From assembly GCF_008728515.1 (NCBI RefSeq), contig NC_044977.1:406001-470000 (forward strand): DNA of 64,000 nt, in the 5' to 3' direction. The DNA is from Papio anubis (taxonomy: Eukaryota > Chordata > Mammalia > Primates > Cercopithecidae). The notes below the pieces were generated by a model. The model worked only from the letters and a program-made list of their open reading frames with translations. It was not told the DNA's origin and did not search any database. This document shows, piece after piece, positions 1 to 11,947 of the stretch (within the stretch, counting starts at the first letter, position 1; the number at the start of each line of letters is the position of its first letter). The translations under genes were made by a program, and so were the position numbers.

Positions 1-2269
1 ACAAGTGGTGGAGAAGTCAAGGCAGTTATTACCACTAATACACGCATGCACACACAGGAACAAAACTGTTCTAGACTTTAAAAGGCATTCCTAATTATCT
101 ATAAATAGAAAGTAGAGGGAGGAATGTGTTAAAGATCTTCAGAAAAAAATGATAGGCCTCAATATTTGAAGTATTCTAGCTATTTATGAATTTCATGAAC
201 TTTCATTTGTGAATACATTATAGCAAGAGGGAAGAATTCATCAGGTTTTAAAAGAACTTGTCTCTGAAAAGTATAAAAAATAGATCTATACTTATCACTA
301 AGCCCTTGGGCTCATTTCAATTAGATGTATAAAAAGAAACCAAGGTAAGCCATTTCACTCCTCAGATGGGTTTATACATCCCTATGTGAATTAATTATAG
401 GTTTTAGACGCAATTGGACTTTTAACATTCATGTGCATGTTGGAGATTCTTAGATTATGCAAAAGATAATGAACAATTCCATAGGTGGTCTTATTTATTG
501 TCATATTTGCAGTTAATTTACTTCACAGTTCAGCTAACCCAAACTGAAGAGTAGTCATGTTTTCATTGTCAGGGTTTTAACTTGTGGAATATGGATGAAC
601 TTCAGCTGGGTGCTGGGGCTTTCTTGAAATTAGACACGAAATATTGAATGTACGTACATTTTCCTAAAAAAAGTTTCCATGGCTTTCAAGAAACTCTCAC
701 TGCCTATCAGTTTCTTTGTTGAGCTGACCATTATCTGCAGCTACAAGCTGGCTTTCAAAAGTAGTAATTTTAGTGCATTTCGACTCAGTGAAAATGACCT
801 TGTCATACAGCTGTGGCTTAAAAATTAAAAGAAAAAAGAGAAAAGCATCGTCTACTGTACTGTTTTATTCAAGAATGTCTTTATTTATTTTTAAAATCAA
901 AGCAGCCATGCAATTCCTGTGGTAGATGATTTGAGGTACTTTGATTTTGTAACTTGTAAAGAAGATTTAAAAAATGGCTTTGAAATCATAAGGTTTTTAT
1001 TTGGAGAGTTGATGAAAACTGGTTCTCCCAATGCAGTAAGCAAAAAAGACCTTCTAACCTTGAAATATGACTTAGTTTTTCTATTCTGTGAGATAGAAAT
1101 TGCAATCTCTAAGCTCTGATAAATCTTGGTAAAATAAGTTTTAGTAAATGATTAATTTATAAATAAAGGCATAAAAGAAACAAGGTCCTACCAATATTTA
1201 ATCCATGCTGTGAACTGAAATGTTGTCATCAGGTACAAATATGGTAAATTGAACATCCACTGACATGTTTTCCAGATATGCAAAAGCTTGGGAGGAGACA
1301 GGTCTGATTATAATCGTGACTTCAATAAATTAACTATTCTCCACTTTGTCTTGATACTTGTGATGAGCTATCTTTTATACAAAAATACAAAATATATGTA
1401 AAAGAGAAATTACTAGACCATTATACCATACATTTTATACATTAAACAAGTAGGATTATCTATATCTGTGTATATGAGAGAGAAACATGGAGATATAGAT
1501 ACAGATATTTACCTATATATAAATCCTTAGAAAAAGGACTCAATTTTTTTATTTCTGTATATTTCTTTGGGTAGAAGTTTGTATTTCTTCTAACTGAAGT
1601 AAATGTTGTATTCAAACAATTTTATTTTTTCAAACTAGTTAGACAAATCTGAATTGTTTGGTTCTTACCAAAATAGGCAATTTCCAAATTTCAGTACCCT
1701 TTTTCATTCACAAATATCACCTGTCCGTATTTTACTTTCACACACTAATCTTTGCATTTTTGCATCTATGGAATTTATGAACAATAGTTTGAGGAAATGG
1801 TCGCAGTGAGGGGTGAACTAATTGAAACCTTAATTTCATTGATTCCACTATTTCTTTCCCGCTGTTCATCAACTTTAATTCTGGCTTATATCACACACAG
1901 TTTAGATTCCATAGCATTTGTAATAATCCCTTATGTTTAGACCCTATTTGCTTGTCTCTTTTTCCTGCATCTGACTTGTTGGCAAAACTCCAACACTAGA
2001 TCTATCTAAACCCCTACCTTCTCCATAACCACACCCCAACAGTAAAACATTCTTTACAACAATTAGCAAAACTGATTGCTTTTATTTTAAATTCATTATC
2101 ACAGTCCTCAAATGTTGTATTATGTTTATTTATGTTTATGTTTGTATTAGTTTATTTAGGAACTCACAATTTTCATCCCTTGTGTGGCTATTTTATTTAG
2201 TTGTTTCTCCTTAAAATATTCTCTCCAGAAATTAGGTTGTGTTACCAGCAAAATCCCCTATATCTCTAC
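1..2269. other. AT-rich non-coding DNA, no feature recognised
   Basis: I see no convincing gene, RNA or datable repeat here. A 66-codon open frame at 919-1119 is no longer than expected by chance in AT-rich DNA and has no recognisable motif. Two short inverted TATA/ATCTATA-rich patches lie near 1450-1525. Confidence 0.5.
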
Positions 2270-2659
2270 TCATTTCTCAAGGTCCTCATACTTCCGGCTC
2301 TAAACAAATCCCTTTTCCTCTCGATGTCTCTGATCTAGAGAGTGTCTGCTACTTCAGATATCTCTGACCTCTTTTAAATAACTCACTAGATTAGATCAGT
2401 CCTTTCAGGATAATCCCATTTTGATTATCTTAAAGTCAATTTATTGGAGATTGAAATACCTCTGCAAAATCCCTTCAACTTTGCCTTACAGGCTAACTCA
2501 ATTATAGGAGTAATATTCCATTATATTAATAGTCCCCATTCTCATTTAAAAGCATGGGATTACATAGGGTGTGTGTGTATGTGTGTGTGTGTGTGTGTGT
2601 CTGGTGGAGGGGAGGGGTGTGTATCTTAATATCATTGTAGAATTCTGTCATTACCACAG
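2270..2659 (-). mobile_element. MLT1-type MaLR LTR (ancient), reverse orientation
   Basis: Read on the minus strand, the element starts TGTGGTAATGACAGAATTCT, which resembles the usual MLT1 start (TGTGGTAGGCAGAATTCTAAG), and continues with an ACACACCCTATGTAAT stretch as in MLT1. The plus-strand text around 2430-2475 (AAGTCAATTTATTGGAG, CTGCAAAATCCCTTCAA) fits the body of such an LTR. The left boundary is uncertain. It is non-autonomous and decayed. Its first ~100 bp form one arm of the inverted repeat at 2561-2798. Confidence 0.55.
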
Positions 2660-2798
2660 ACACCCACTGCCCAAGATAACTCTGTGGCAATGATAGAATT
2701 CTACAATGATATTAGGATACCCACCCCTCCCCTCCACCACACACACACACTCACACACGCAAACACACACACACACATAAACACATATACCCTGCATA
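2561..2798. repeat. Large inverted repeat (hairpin) of LTR start plus GT/CA tract
   Basis: The inner arms 2601-2660 and 2681-2740 are reverse complements at 55 of 60 positions, separated by a 20-bp spacer (2661-2680). The arms continue outward as a GT tract on the left (2569-2600) and a CA tract on the right (2741-2776), and end in similar TACATAGGGT / ACCCTGCATA motifs. The left arm is the start of the MLT1-type LTR. The right arm is the same sequence inverted and abuts an L1 3' end. High arm identity in so old an element points to a later inverted duplication. Confidence 0.9.
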
Positions 2799-2799
2799 G

Positions 2800-2985
2800 A
2801 GGGGAACAACACACAGTGGGGCCTTCTGGAGGGTAGAGATTGGGAGGTGGGAGAAGATCAAGAAAAATAACTGAGTTCTAGGTTTAATACCTGCGTGATA
2901 AAATAATCTGTACAACAAACCCCAATGACAAGTTTACATATGTAACAAACCTGCACATGTACCCCTGAACTTAAAAGTTAAAAAA
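2800..2985 (+). mobile_element. 5'-truncated L1, 3' end only
   Basis: The sequence begins GGGGAACAACACACAGTGGG and ends with ACATATGTAACAAACCTGCA followed by CATGTACCCCTGAACTTAAA and an A-rich tail, which is the conserved end of primate/eutherian L1 3' UTRs. Only about 185 bp survive. Divergence from young L1 suggests an older L1PA/L1PB or L1MA class. No target-site duplication is clear because the left edge merges with the inverted repeat. Confidence 0.85.
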
Positions 2986-3383
2986 AGGAAAAAAGAAAAT
3001 TTCTTGAGAACAAAAATAAAATAATAAAAATTTAGTAGAAAATAATAATTAGAGTACATTGAAATATGTTGCGTTTGTAATAAACCATGTATCTATGATA
3101 CTTAAATTTAAGTTTTAGGATACATAGAGGTAATGTTACTTTAAAAACAAGTAAATGTAATGAACATATTCAACATTTTATAAATGTTACTATATATTGT
3201 TTATAATTTTTAATAACTAAGGAATTAACATTAATAATTATCTCATTAATTTTAATAAGTAAAGGGTGTGTGTGCATATACATATTTTGTTTCTTATAAT
3301 CTTTATTTATAAAGTATAAATATGTCCTTATTTATCTTCGTATAATTAGCAAAACCAGTTTCAGAGATTACTGTTTTTTACCT
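2986..3383. other. AT-rich spacer
   Basis: A/T-rich sequence following the L1 tail, with TTAATAATTA-like words and no recognisable element or gene. Confidence 0.5.
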
Positions 3384-3780
3384 TTAATCTTGTGAACCGC
3401 TCAGCAACCCCCAACTGTACTCAAAGTACCTAAGTTTGTGGCCTACAATAGCTGGTTCCATAACATGTATGTTCAGTAACATACTAATACACTGAGACAG
3501 CAGGTTTTGCAGCAGAGAAAAAATTGTAATGACTGCAAGGCAGCCAAGACAGGAAATGGGAAGGACCCTCAAATCTGTCTCCCTGAGGAGTTTTGGGCTG
3601 GAGTATTACGGGGCATTAGAAAATTGGGGTCATTGATTGGTCAGGGTAAGGAGGAGGAAATCATCATGATATGGAGACCGCATTCTTTGGTGGTTCATCT
3701 TCTCGTGGGGTCCTTCAGACCGGTTGACATCAGTAGTTTCACTGGTATGTGTGATCTGAGAGAATATCTCAAATGAAAAA
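3384..3780 (-). mobile_element. Possible ancient ERV LTR fragment
   Basis: Sequence complexity and GC rise here. The order of motifs (TTTTGCAGCAGAGAAAAAAT, then CCCTGAGGAGTTTTGGGCTG, GTCATTGATTGGTCAGGG, and GGTCCTTCAGACCGGTTG) resembles degraded ERVL-type LTRs in reverse orientation. I cannot name the family. Two overlapping open frames (89 codons plus, 62 codons minus) show no known domain and are treated as chance. Confidence 0.3.
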
Positions 3781-4109
3781 CTTAACATTTCATAATGTTC
3801 ATGTTGTTATCTGTAGAATAGTTAAGGGGAACTGTAATCTAGGGTCCACAGGATTCTAGGATAATAGGCACCAAATACCTGTGAGGAAGCATGTCAGAGA
3901 GCAAGCTGGCCTAATGATTAATGCTAAGTGTGCTACAAGCTCTGTTTACTTTCATTTCTCTCCTTCCCTTCCTCCTTGATTAATTTTATAAAGTTTTTAG
4001 GAATGGTTTCACTCTCATGTCATAATCTCACTTCTGACTTAACTGAGAGGATAGAAGGAATCCAAAAATACACTACCCCCTTAAAAAATAATAAAATAAA
4101 ATAAACCAA
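3781..4109. other. No feature recognised
   Basis: Unique-looking AT-rich DNA with a short A/TAAA-rich patch at 4080-4105. No gene or repeat could be assigned. Confidence 0.45.
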
Positions 4110-5855
4110 CTCTCAACTACCTTCCTTTCTATTGATGTGCTGCTTCTGTTTCTACTGAAGACAACTCCCCTAGATACACACCATCTATCTCATCCCCTGT
4201 CATCTAGTGGGATAATTTTTCCCCATTGATTGCCCTGGATCTCTCCTAAATCATGCTTCTTTCCTATATATGGTCTAAGTACTCTGGCATGCCCGGATGC
4301 TATAATGTCTCCAAACTTAAACAAATTAAAGCATCTTTTCCCTTTCATTACAATCCTCCATTCGTCTGTTCCCTTTTATAGCAAAATTTCTCCCAAAAGA
4401 ATCCAAAATGCTTTCTGGGCCTATCCCAATCAGATTCCTTCCCACCAACCTTAAGGAGCCTCCCTCTTCAGTCATTAAGAACCTCCATCTTGCCAAGTCA
4501 CAGTGTTTGATTCTCAGCCTCATTGTATTTGAACTTGCTGCCTTATTGTAATAAGAAAATTAGGAATCAATTCTTCCCTTCTTATGAATTCATCCTTCCT
4601 TTTAATTATAAGACACTTCGTTTTCTTTCCTGTCCTCCTATCTCCATGGCTTTCCCAGTCTCCTTTGTTGTTTCCTCCGCTTTTCCTTTTTCGGTTATTT
4701 AAAGCTGTATTTCTGTAGGGTGCAGTGCTTGTCTTTCTTTTCACTATTCCATCTATAGTTACTTTCTAAATTATCTCATTCAGTCACATCGTTTTATTTT
4801 GAATAAACCATGTATATGCTAATGACATCCATATTTATCTCTCTCAGTCCTGAGCTCTAGTTATAACACATCCAGAACAGAACTCTTGATTCCCTGTCCC
4901 CTTAAGCCTCAGTTTTTCTCATCTCTATAAGTGGCATTCTCACTCACTCAGTTTTTTTTTTTTTTTTGTGATAAAAACTGATTCTTTTCATTTTCTTCCA
5001 CCATATATCTAGGACATCAACAAGACTGATCAACTGCTTTAAAATACAAGCTGGGCGTGACAAGCTGTTTCCACTTTCACCAAATCTCTCCTAATCCAAA
5101 CTTGCAGACCCTTTCTAAGAAGGGGTAGTCCTTTAAAAATGTGTATCAGAACATTATCACTTCCTGCTTGAGCCCCAAACTTAGAATACAATGCAACACT
5201 GGTTAGCTTTGCAGGTCTGTGATTTCAGTGCCCTCCTTTTTTCTCCTTGATTCCTTTGATCTAAACCAGGTTACCCATTTCCAGCTCTGGGCCTTTGCCC
5301 TTGCTGTTACTCCTGTCTAAAACACGCATCTGTCTGAAACACACATCTGTCTAAAACACGCATAATCTGTCTGAAACACACGTTTGTCTAAAACACACAT
5401 CCTCTGTCTAAAACACACCTTTCCTAAAACACACATGATCTGTCTGAAACACACATTTGTCTAAAACACACATCTTGATCCTGTTGATCTTGAACATATT
5501 TAGCCTGTTCCCACCTCAGGGCCTTTATAGGTGCTGACTTGCATCTGAAACACACATCCCTAGGTCACCACATGGCTAATTCTTACTTTTCTTAATATTC
5601 ACTCAAGTATCACATCATCAGGGAGACTTTCCCTGACCAGATGCTAAAATACCACTTCATCGCCAGTCACACTCTAATCTTTTACCAACTTTTATTATTT
5701 CTTCATGGCACTTTCCCATTGTAATTTTATTTTTATACTAATTGGATTATTTGTAGCATTTTTTAAAAATTAGAACTGAAGTCCAAAATGGTGAGGGCTT
5801 CGTCCTACGTGCCTGTGATAGATGACCAAAAAATATTTGTTGAGTTGATGAATAA
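4110..5855 (+). mobile_element. L2 LINE with decayed ORF2 and 3' end
   Basis: The order matches L2: reverse-transcriptase-region DNA (TTTCCCAGTCTCCTTTG near 4650; TATATGCTAATGACATCCAT near 4815; AACAGAACTCTTGATT near 4880), the GTCCTTTAAAAATGTGTATC stretch near 5130, GGGCCTTTG near 5289, TTTCCCTGACCAGATGC near 5630, and the tail AAATATTTGTTGAGTTGATG at 5832-5851. Many stops break the frame, so it is a dead copy more than 100 Myr old by family age. Nine tandem units at 5313-5473 are expanded from its own sequence. Confidence 0.8.
5313..5473 (+). repeat. Minisatellite, 9 units of 16-20 bp, inside L2
   Basis: The units read CTGTCTAAAACACACAT or CTGTCTGAAACACACAT with small indels. TAAA and TGAA variants alternate in the first four units, hinting at a ~36-bp higher-order unit. 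The unit corresponds to the L2 segment that usually reads CTGCCTGGAACGCTCTT. A lone extra unit lies at 5543-5559, after a second copy of the preceding GGGCCTTT motif (5289 and 5519). Confidence 0.9.
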
Positions 5856-8099
5856 TACAATTTAGAACACCATCGAATAGAAAATTGCTTTGAATTGAAA
5901 GTCATACACCATTGCTACTGAACATTGAAGGCCGTGTTTCTCCAAGGTTCCTGCCATACCATGTTGTCGGGGCCCCTTGATTTGTTGCATCTTCCCTCTT
6001 CTCCATTTTTCTTCCCCCTTTCCTCTGTGCAATGGTCAGAAAAATATCTTCAAAATCCTTGTGACCTTATTATAAAATTAATCACTATCCCAGACTACTT
6101 CTTGAGGCCCTCATTCATGTAACTAAAACAGTCCATTAAGAAATCTTCATAAATGAGAGTCTCTCATCCCTAGCAGAGATTATGCTAGTTTCCTATAATG
6201 CTCATATGGAAATCTTTCTCTCTCTCTCCCCCCTCTCTCTTCCTGTCCCTTGTTTTTTTCTTTCCACTCTAAAATGGGATACATATAATAGAGATACGCC
6301 AAGGCTGGCTGCTCAGTGAGGCACCAGAGCCACCAGGCCATGCTGTCTCCTTAGGCGGTCTGTTTCAATTTCCAACAGCTCTAATTTTAAGAATGTTCTT
6401 TTTATATGATGAGCTAATATTTGCCAGGCTATAACTTTGATCCATTGGTCCTATTTCTGCTGGCTGGGACTCCTAAACATATCAATTTCCTGAACAGAAA
6501 TAGAACAGCTGCTTAACACCTCCCATATGCCATTGCTTTATATAGTTGAAAATTGTAAATCCCCCAGACTCCAGAAACTCAACCATATACTTTGTGAGCC
6601 TTCTGTTCTCTGTTGTAAATAAATTCAATTCCATAGCCTTTCCTCAAATGACCCATTTTCCAAACACTTGATTATTTCTTTTGCTGAACTCAAGAGAGGG
6701 GACAAAACCTTTCCTGAGGAGCTCATCCGTTTCTGACTTTGTTATTATGTGTCGTCGTCATCATCATCGTCATCGGGAGGAAATGTAGTTTAATGCAGTT
6801 AATTGTGAATTCCCATTTTAATAATTTATTTAGTTGCTACTTTAAAAAATAAAAACATGAGTATTGATTCATCCAATAAACATTATCAAACATCTCAGTA
6901 GACATAAAATACTATGCCAATATTAAAATAAGCATAAAACATCACCACTGATCTTGAAAAGTTTGGTTCAATTTGTGAAACTACTAAATTTTTTCTAATG
7001 AGCATTAAAAGGCCACTTAACTTCTTGGGTGGCCAGTGTTGTTGGTCAAGGCCATACGTGGTGTTTAGCAACATCCTTAATGCACGTCCAGGGTTATGAA
7101 GCCCTGGGGCTGAACTGAGGGAGCCAAGCCGTCAGGCTATCTCCCTAGTGATAGGTCCTGCACTTTGACCCTCTCTGGGTAAATGGCAGCTGCATTCATT
7201 TCATTAACTTGTGGGTTATAAGTTAATTTAGGGGGAAAATGCTATTATAGATTTGGATGAGTTCCATTAAACTCCATTAAAACTTTGGCTGTAGGATGCA
7301 TTAATAGAGCTTCAAATTCAGTCAATCAAAAGATTGATGGAGTATATAGAACAGAACATTAAATGGAATATTTCATATGAACTATTAAATCTTTCAGAGG
7401 AATTCTTTGGAGATTTTGTGAGTACACATTTATTTAATATATGTATTGTTTTCAATTGCAGGTAGGGATTTGGGGATTCTCCTTCTAATGTGTATATTTG
7501 TGTTAATGTTTACGAATTAAAATAGTATAAAATATTTGATTAGAGTTCTCTTTGCAGTTCTTCTGTGAGGAGTCAGTTTATCATTTAAACCCCCAGTGAA
7601 TTCTTGCAAATTACCATTGTCTAACATTGTGTTAATTAAGGAAAGTATATGAAGATCTTTGAAATTATAAATACCTTTAAAATTTTAGGAAGGGAACTAA
7701 CTTCTCTTATATTTCAGGAAGTCACCAGAGCTTCTAATCACATTTTATTCACTCAATAAAATTACTCAGATAAATGTTGCTTTTTGTTGTTTCCATTTTA
7801 CGTTTGAAAAAATTGAGACTCCAAAATCAGTGTCAATTGCCAATATAATTTAACAAGCCAGTATTTAAATTTAGACCTGTCTTCTTCTAAATTCCAGAAA
7901 TAGAACAGCTGCTATTAATTTAACATATCAGTCTTTGGCCAGTGATGATTCTAATATGATAATGCAACCTTACAATGTGTTGTTAGTTAACTATAGTGAA
8001 TTAATATGATAGCAAATAATTCACTCATGGATTTTAGTCCCATGAAAACCTAATTCAACAGTGAATAATATGTAAAAGTAAGGGGAAGAGATAATGTTT
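5856..8099. other. No gene or clear repeat; short GTC/ATC triplet run
   Basis: AT-rich DNA. A triplet run GTCGTCGTCATCATCATCGT lies at 6751-6770 and a CT-rich patch at 6216-6240. A possible LTR-like polyadenylation context (TGTTGTAAATAAATTCAATT) sits near 6611-6630. None of this is enough to name an element. Confidence 0.45.
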
Positions 8100-8285
8100 G
8101 TTATTATACCCTTGATAGGACTCACAACATTTAAGGAAACATTTTTCTTTACAGTGTGTGGCGCAAACTGCATCCCAGAGAGGTTAAGTAATTTTCCATA
8201 GCTTCACAGCTGGTAAAATACAGAAATGAAGTTCAAACACCTTCTACCTGTCCCTTCAAACTTGCTCTTTTCATGCCAGCAGAAA
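8100..8285 (-). mobile_element. MIR SINE, reverse orientation
   Basis: The plus strand shows the reversed MIR core: GAGAGGTTAAGTAATTTTCC (8178-8197), then TTCACAGCTGGTAAAATACA and a degraded GAAGTTCAAACAC, as in the usual GAGGTTAAGTAACTTGCCC...CACACAGC...GGATTCGAACCC order. Confidence 0.75.
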
Positions 8286-8381
8286 TGACTTATGTTTGAC
8301 TTCAGTTTCATCTTAAGGATAATCAAATGAATGGATGCACGAACATTAATTGTGGAAAATCATTGGGGTTTTTTTATTGTG

Positions 8382-8399
8382 GTGGTGGTGGTGGTGGTT
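8382..8399 (+). repeat. (GGT)n microsatellite
   Basis: Six GGT units lie within a T/G-rich stretch. A short simple repeat with no element attached. Confidence 0.8.
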
Positions 8400-8549
8400 T
8401 TGTTTTGGTCTTTTTGTTTTGGAGATGTGATGAAAACGTAACCAAGAAAAGAACCCTAAACGAAAATTTACCCTGGATGCTCTTTTTAAAATAAAAATCA
8501 CACATATTAAAATATCCTCTTTGTTTTAGTTGGGATGAGTAGGCTCATG

Positions 8550-8880
8550 CTACAAAAGACAAACCTTACAATCCTCATGGCTTGACGTAAAACAGGATTA
8601 TTTTTCCCTCACGTGGAGCCCAATGTGGATTAGTTTGTCCCCCTTCAAAACAGTATTCAAATTCCATCCTTTAGCTATGCCATCTAGAACTCAAGCTTCT
8701 TAAGTCGCTACAGAGAGATCTTGGGATTGAAGCAAGATGATTTTACGCACCAGGCCTGAAAATTATTTGCATCACTTTTATTCCCATCTTGTCAGCAAGA
8801 ACCGGACTGAGTAGCCCCAACACAACTGCAGAGGAAGCTGCTGCCTCTACAGGAGCATATGGATATATTGATAGTCCCTT
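8550..8880 (-). mobile_element. Possible ancient LTR/MaLR-like repeat
   Basis: The motif order (GGCTTGACGTAAAACAGGAT, TTTTTCCCTCACGTGGAGCC, GCACCAGGCCTGAAAATTAT, CATCACTTTTATTCCC, CACAACTGCAGAGGAAGCTG) resembles mammalian repeats in which a 'lists-and-collects' LTR reads in reverse. I cannot assign the family. Confidence 0.3.
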
Positions 8881-11630
8881 GAGCCTAAAACATATTTCAA
8901 GAAGAACTTCAAGAAGTTCTTTAACAGATTCCTCTTCTTGCCAGGTACCTAATACAGATTCCTAGGTGAACTGGACACATAAATGCAATGAGAAAAACAT
9001 ATGCCAATATTGTGTGCTACGTTGAAAGGAGATAATATGAAATGTTTTATGGGGGAAGTTGGAGATACACGAACAGATATTTCCAAATCAGAACCCTGCT
9101 TTGCTAACCTTGTTTAAAAGCAGCAGCAGCTTTCTCAGGAAAAGAATGTGATTCAACTTTGGTATGCCTTCTTTTTCATTGTTTAGACTCTTCATCTTTG
9201 AAAAACAGCTAATATTCATTAATATATTATTTTAAGTCGTCATGCTAAAACTAACATATTTGTGCAACCATGACAGCACTTGTGGGATGAGTCAGTGAAA
9301 AATTCAGGGATTTTTAAGATGATTACACTACCTTGAAAGATTAGATAGAAAAGTTCACAAGAGCACAACAAGTACAGACTCATAAAATACCAAAAGGATT
9401 TCAAGGTGCTCTAAAGGTGGATAAAATAAACAGAGATTTGAGAGAAGATTCTCATTGCCAATGACAAGATAACTATTTAGAAATTCCTTTGCCAGCTGAA
9501 CCATTTCCAGATTGAATTATTATTGGGGAGTAGCAGAGAAGTTGAGATTTGAGTATATTTGATTACATTTTTTCAATGTACTCTGCTTTCTATTATATAT
9601 AAAAAGAGAATCACAATTATGACCACTAAAAGTAAATTATGCCACTAAATTGCAACTAGTCTTCAAACATTCTAGAAACATTATGACATTTAACCACTTT
9701 CTCAATTTTATTTTAAAACAAATAAACATATTTTCCAGGCAAACAAATGTGTATTTTAAGGGTAATGACACGAACATATTGATTTTCTTTTCAGCAACTG
9801 TTGACTTTTTGGTTGAATTTATGCAATATACTTTCTGGACAAATATATGTTGTGGTTATTTCAGTGTCGTGATTCATAGCTTGAAAAGTCACGCTTGATT
9901 GATAACACAGATAAAAAATCTGAAAAGGATGATTGAAAATGCCATATTAAAGATATCTGAAAAACTGGCAAATAAAGGGAAATATTTGTCCTGTTTTTCT
10001 ATATGAACAGCACCATTATTTAACCCAATAGTACTTAAGAAGTGTCCTTTTATAAAAATATCACAGGTAATACATTAAAAATAAATGTCAAAATTAGAAT
10101 GTCACTGTTTTGCAATCTCCAATGAACTAATAAAAAAATAGGCCCAAATATTGATGGCTTTTGATATCACTAAACGAAAGACAATTTAACATTATGTGCC
10201 TACTGATAAAAGAACACAACGCCAACTATATTCTCAGAAAAGTGATTGAAACTTACTCTCATCCAGTTTATGAATCCAGGTTCCAATCTGCCAGATATGC
10301 AGAGAACCATGAGAATGCAATTCAGCAAAATCCAGACTATGAAAAATGCTACTGGAAAAGAAAAAAGGGAGAGAAACAGACTTAAAAGATAGAACAATGT
10401 TTACAATGGGGAAAATTAAATTATAATGTTTATGAAAGTATATTTAGGTGATAAATCTATTTAACAAATAAAACAAGAAGAGATTACAAAAAAAGTCACA
10501 ACAAGGGTTGCTTTTGGAGGGAGAGGAGGAGATATGATCAAGATGTGGTCCATGGAAGCTTTTTCTAGGATGAGTAACAAAGTTCTTTCTTGACATGAAC
10601 TGCAGTTGCAAGTTTACAAGCCTTTAACTAATTCATTAAGCCATGTGTATTTTTTGGGTGGTTTTCTTTGTCTATTTTACCATAATATGATTCTAAAGCG
10701 CATTTGATAAATATTCAATGTAAAGAATATCTGTAATCCTCAGAAATGTTAACAAAGATGCATTTAAATGGTATTACTGCACTTAAATGTGTTGCAAGGC
10801 AAATTTAATTGTAAAAGTACTTGGTGTGATTTCTTCAATCACTTTGTCTGTAGGCAATTTTCCTTTCTACCTTTTCCTGTCAAAGAAACTAGTTGGTTAT
10901 ATATATTTTTTCATCCAAAAGACATATTGATTTTACTAGGAGGCTAAACGATACCATTTTGCTTCTCCCTGCCTGTTTCTTCTCTAAGATTCTAAATTTC
11001 AGATCTATCATTTTTGACAGTATTTTTTTTTTTTTTGCCTGCCTTATGATTTCCCCCTTCTAGTTTAAATGCCCTTCAGGATTACTTTTTCTGAATCAGA
11101 ACATCATAAGTGCTGTATTACATATTATAGAATGAGATGAGCTTTTAAGAAAGCAGCCATATTCTTGTAAGAGAACCATGCACTGAAAATACAAAGTAAT
11201 AAGAAAGTAAGGGGGAAGATTTCTTCCATGTGCTTAAAGTGACAGAAAAAAAAGCATTTCAAAGGTTATTTGTCCAGCCTACACATTAAAGTTATTTATC
11301 AGACTGCAAAAGAAGCCATATAGTACAAACTGGAACAAAATTGGTGTATTTGTAGATATATTATGGACTCCTCATTACACAGGTCCTTTCTGAATTGGAC
11401 ACTAGAATTGGAACTTATAAATATAAATCAGTTTCTGTCATCATATATATCAAGGCATATAAAAATGAGTTGAAACCTTCTCAGTGCTAAATGTAAGGAA
11501 GGGAGGCAAAAGGTACAATTGTGTTTGTCAATGCCAAAATCTTATGGCGTGTCAGGCCTTGAGCCCAGTGACAGCCTTAACAAGTGATACCCACAATTGT
11601 AGAATTAAACAACTTTAGAAGAAACAGTTG
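8881..11630. other. No feature recognised
   Basis: About 2.7 kb of AT-rich DNA. Open frames of 82 and 74 codons (9650, 10161) are low-complexity or AT-biased with no motif. Short poly-T at 11024-11036. No repeat could be named. Confidence 0.45.
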
Positions 11631-11935
11631 CTGGGCGTGGTGGCTCGCATCTGTAATCCCAGCACTGTGGGAGGCCAAGGTGGGCAGATCACCTGAAGTC
11701 AGGAGTTGGAGACCAGCCTGCCAACACGGTGAAACCCCGTCTCTACTAAAAATACAAAAAATTAGCTGGGCGTGGTGGCACACCCTGTAATCCCAGCTAC
11801 TCGGGAGGCTGAGGCAGGAGAATCACTTGAACCCGGGAGGTGGAGGTTGTGGAGAGCCAAGACTGTGCCAGTGCACGCCAGCCTGGGCAACAAGAGCGAA
11901 ACTCCATCTCAAAAAATAAAAATAAAAGTAAATAA
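11631..11935 (+). mobile_element. AluS, full length
   Basis: Starts CTGGGCGTGGTGGCTCGCAT, with a complete left arm, A-rich linker (AAAAATACAAAAAATTAG), right arm and an A-rich tail. It is flanked by a perfect 12-bp target-site duplication AAGAAACAGTTG (11619-11630 and 11936-11947). GGTCAGGAGTTGGAGACCAG and GCTTGAACCCGGGAGG-type motifs place it among AluS (Sx/Sz-like). Short open frames on both strands here are Alu shadows. Confidence 0.97.
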
Positions 11936-11947
11936 AAGAAACAGTTG

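Noticed and set aside
5925..6122. Small plus-strand frame after the L2
   Set aside because: 65 codons, no motif, T/C-rich sequence resembling degraded L2-like DNA.
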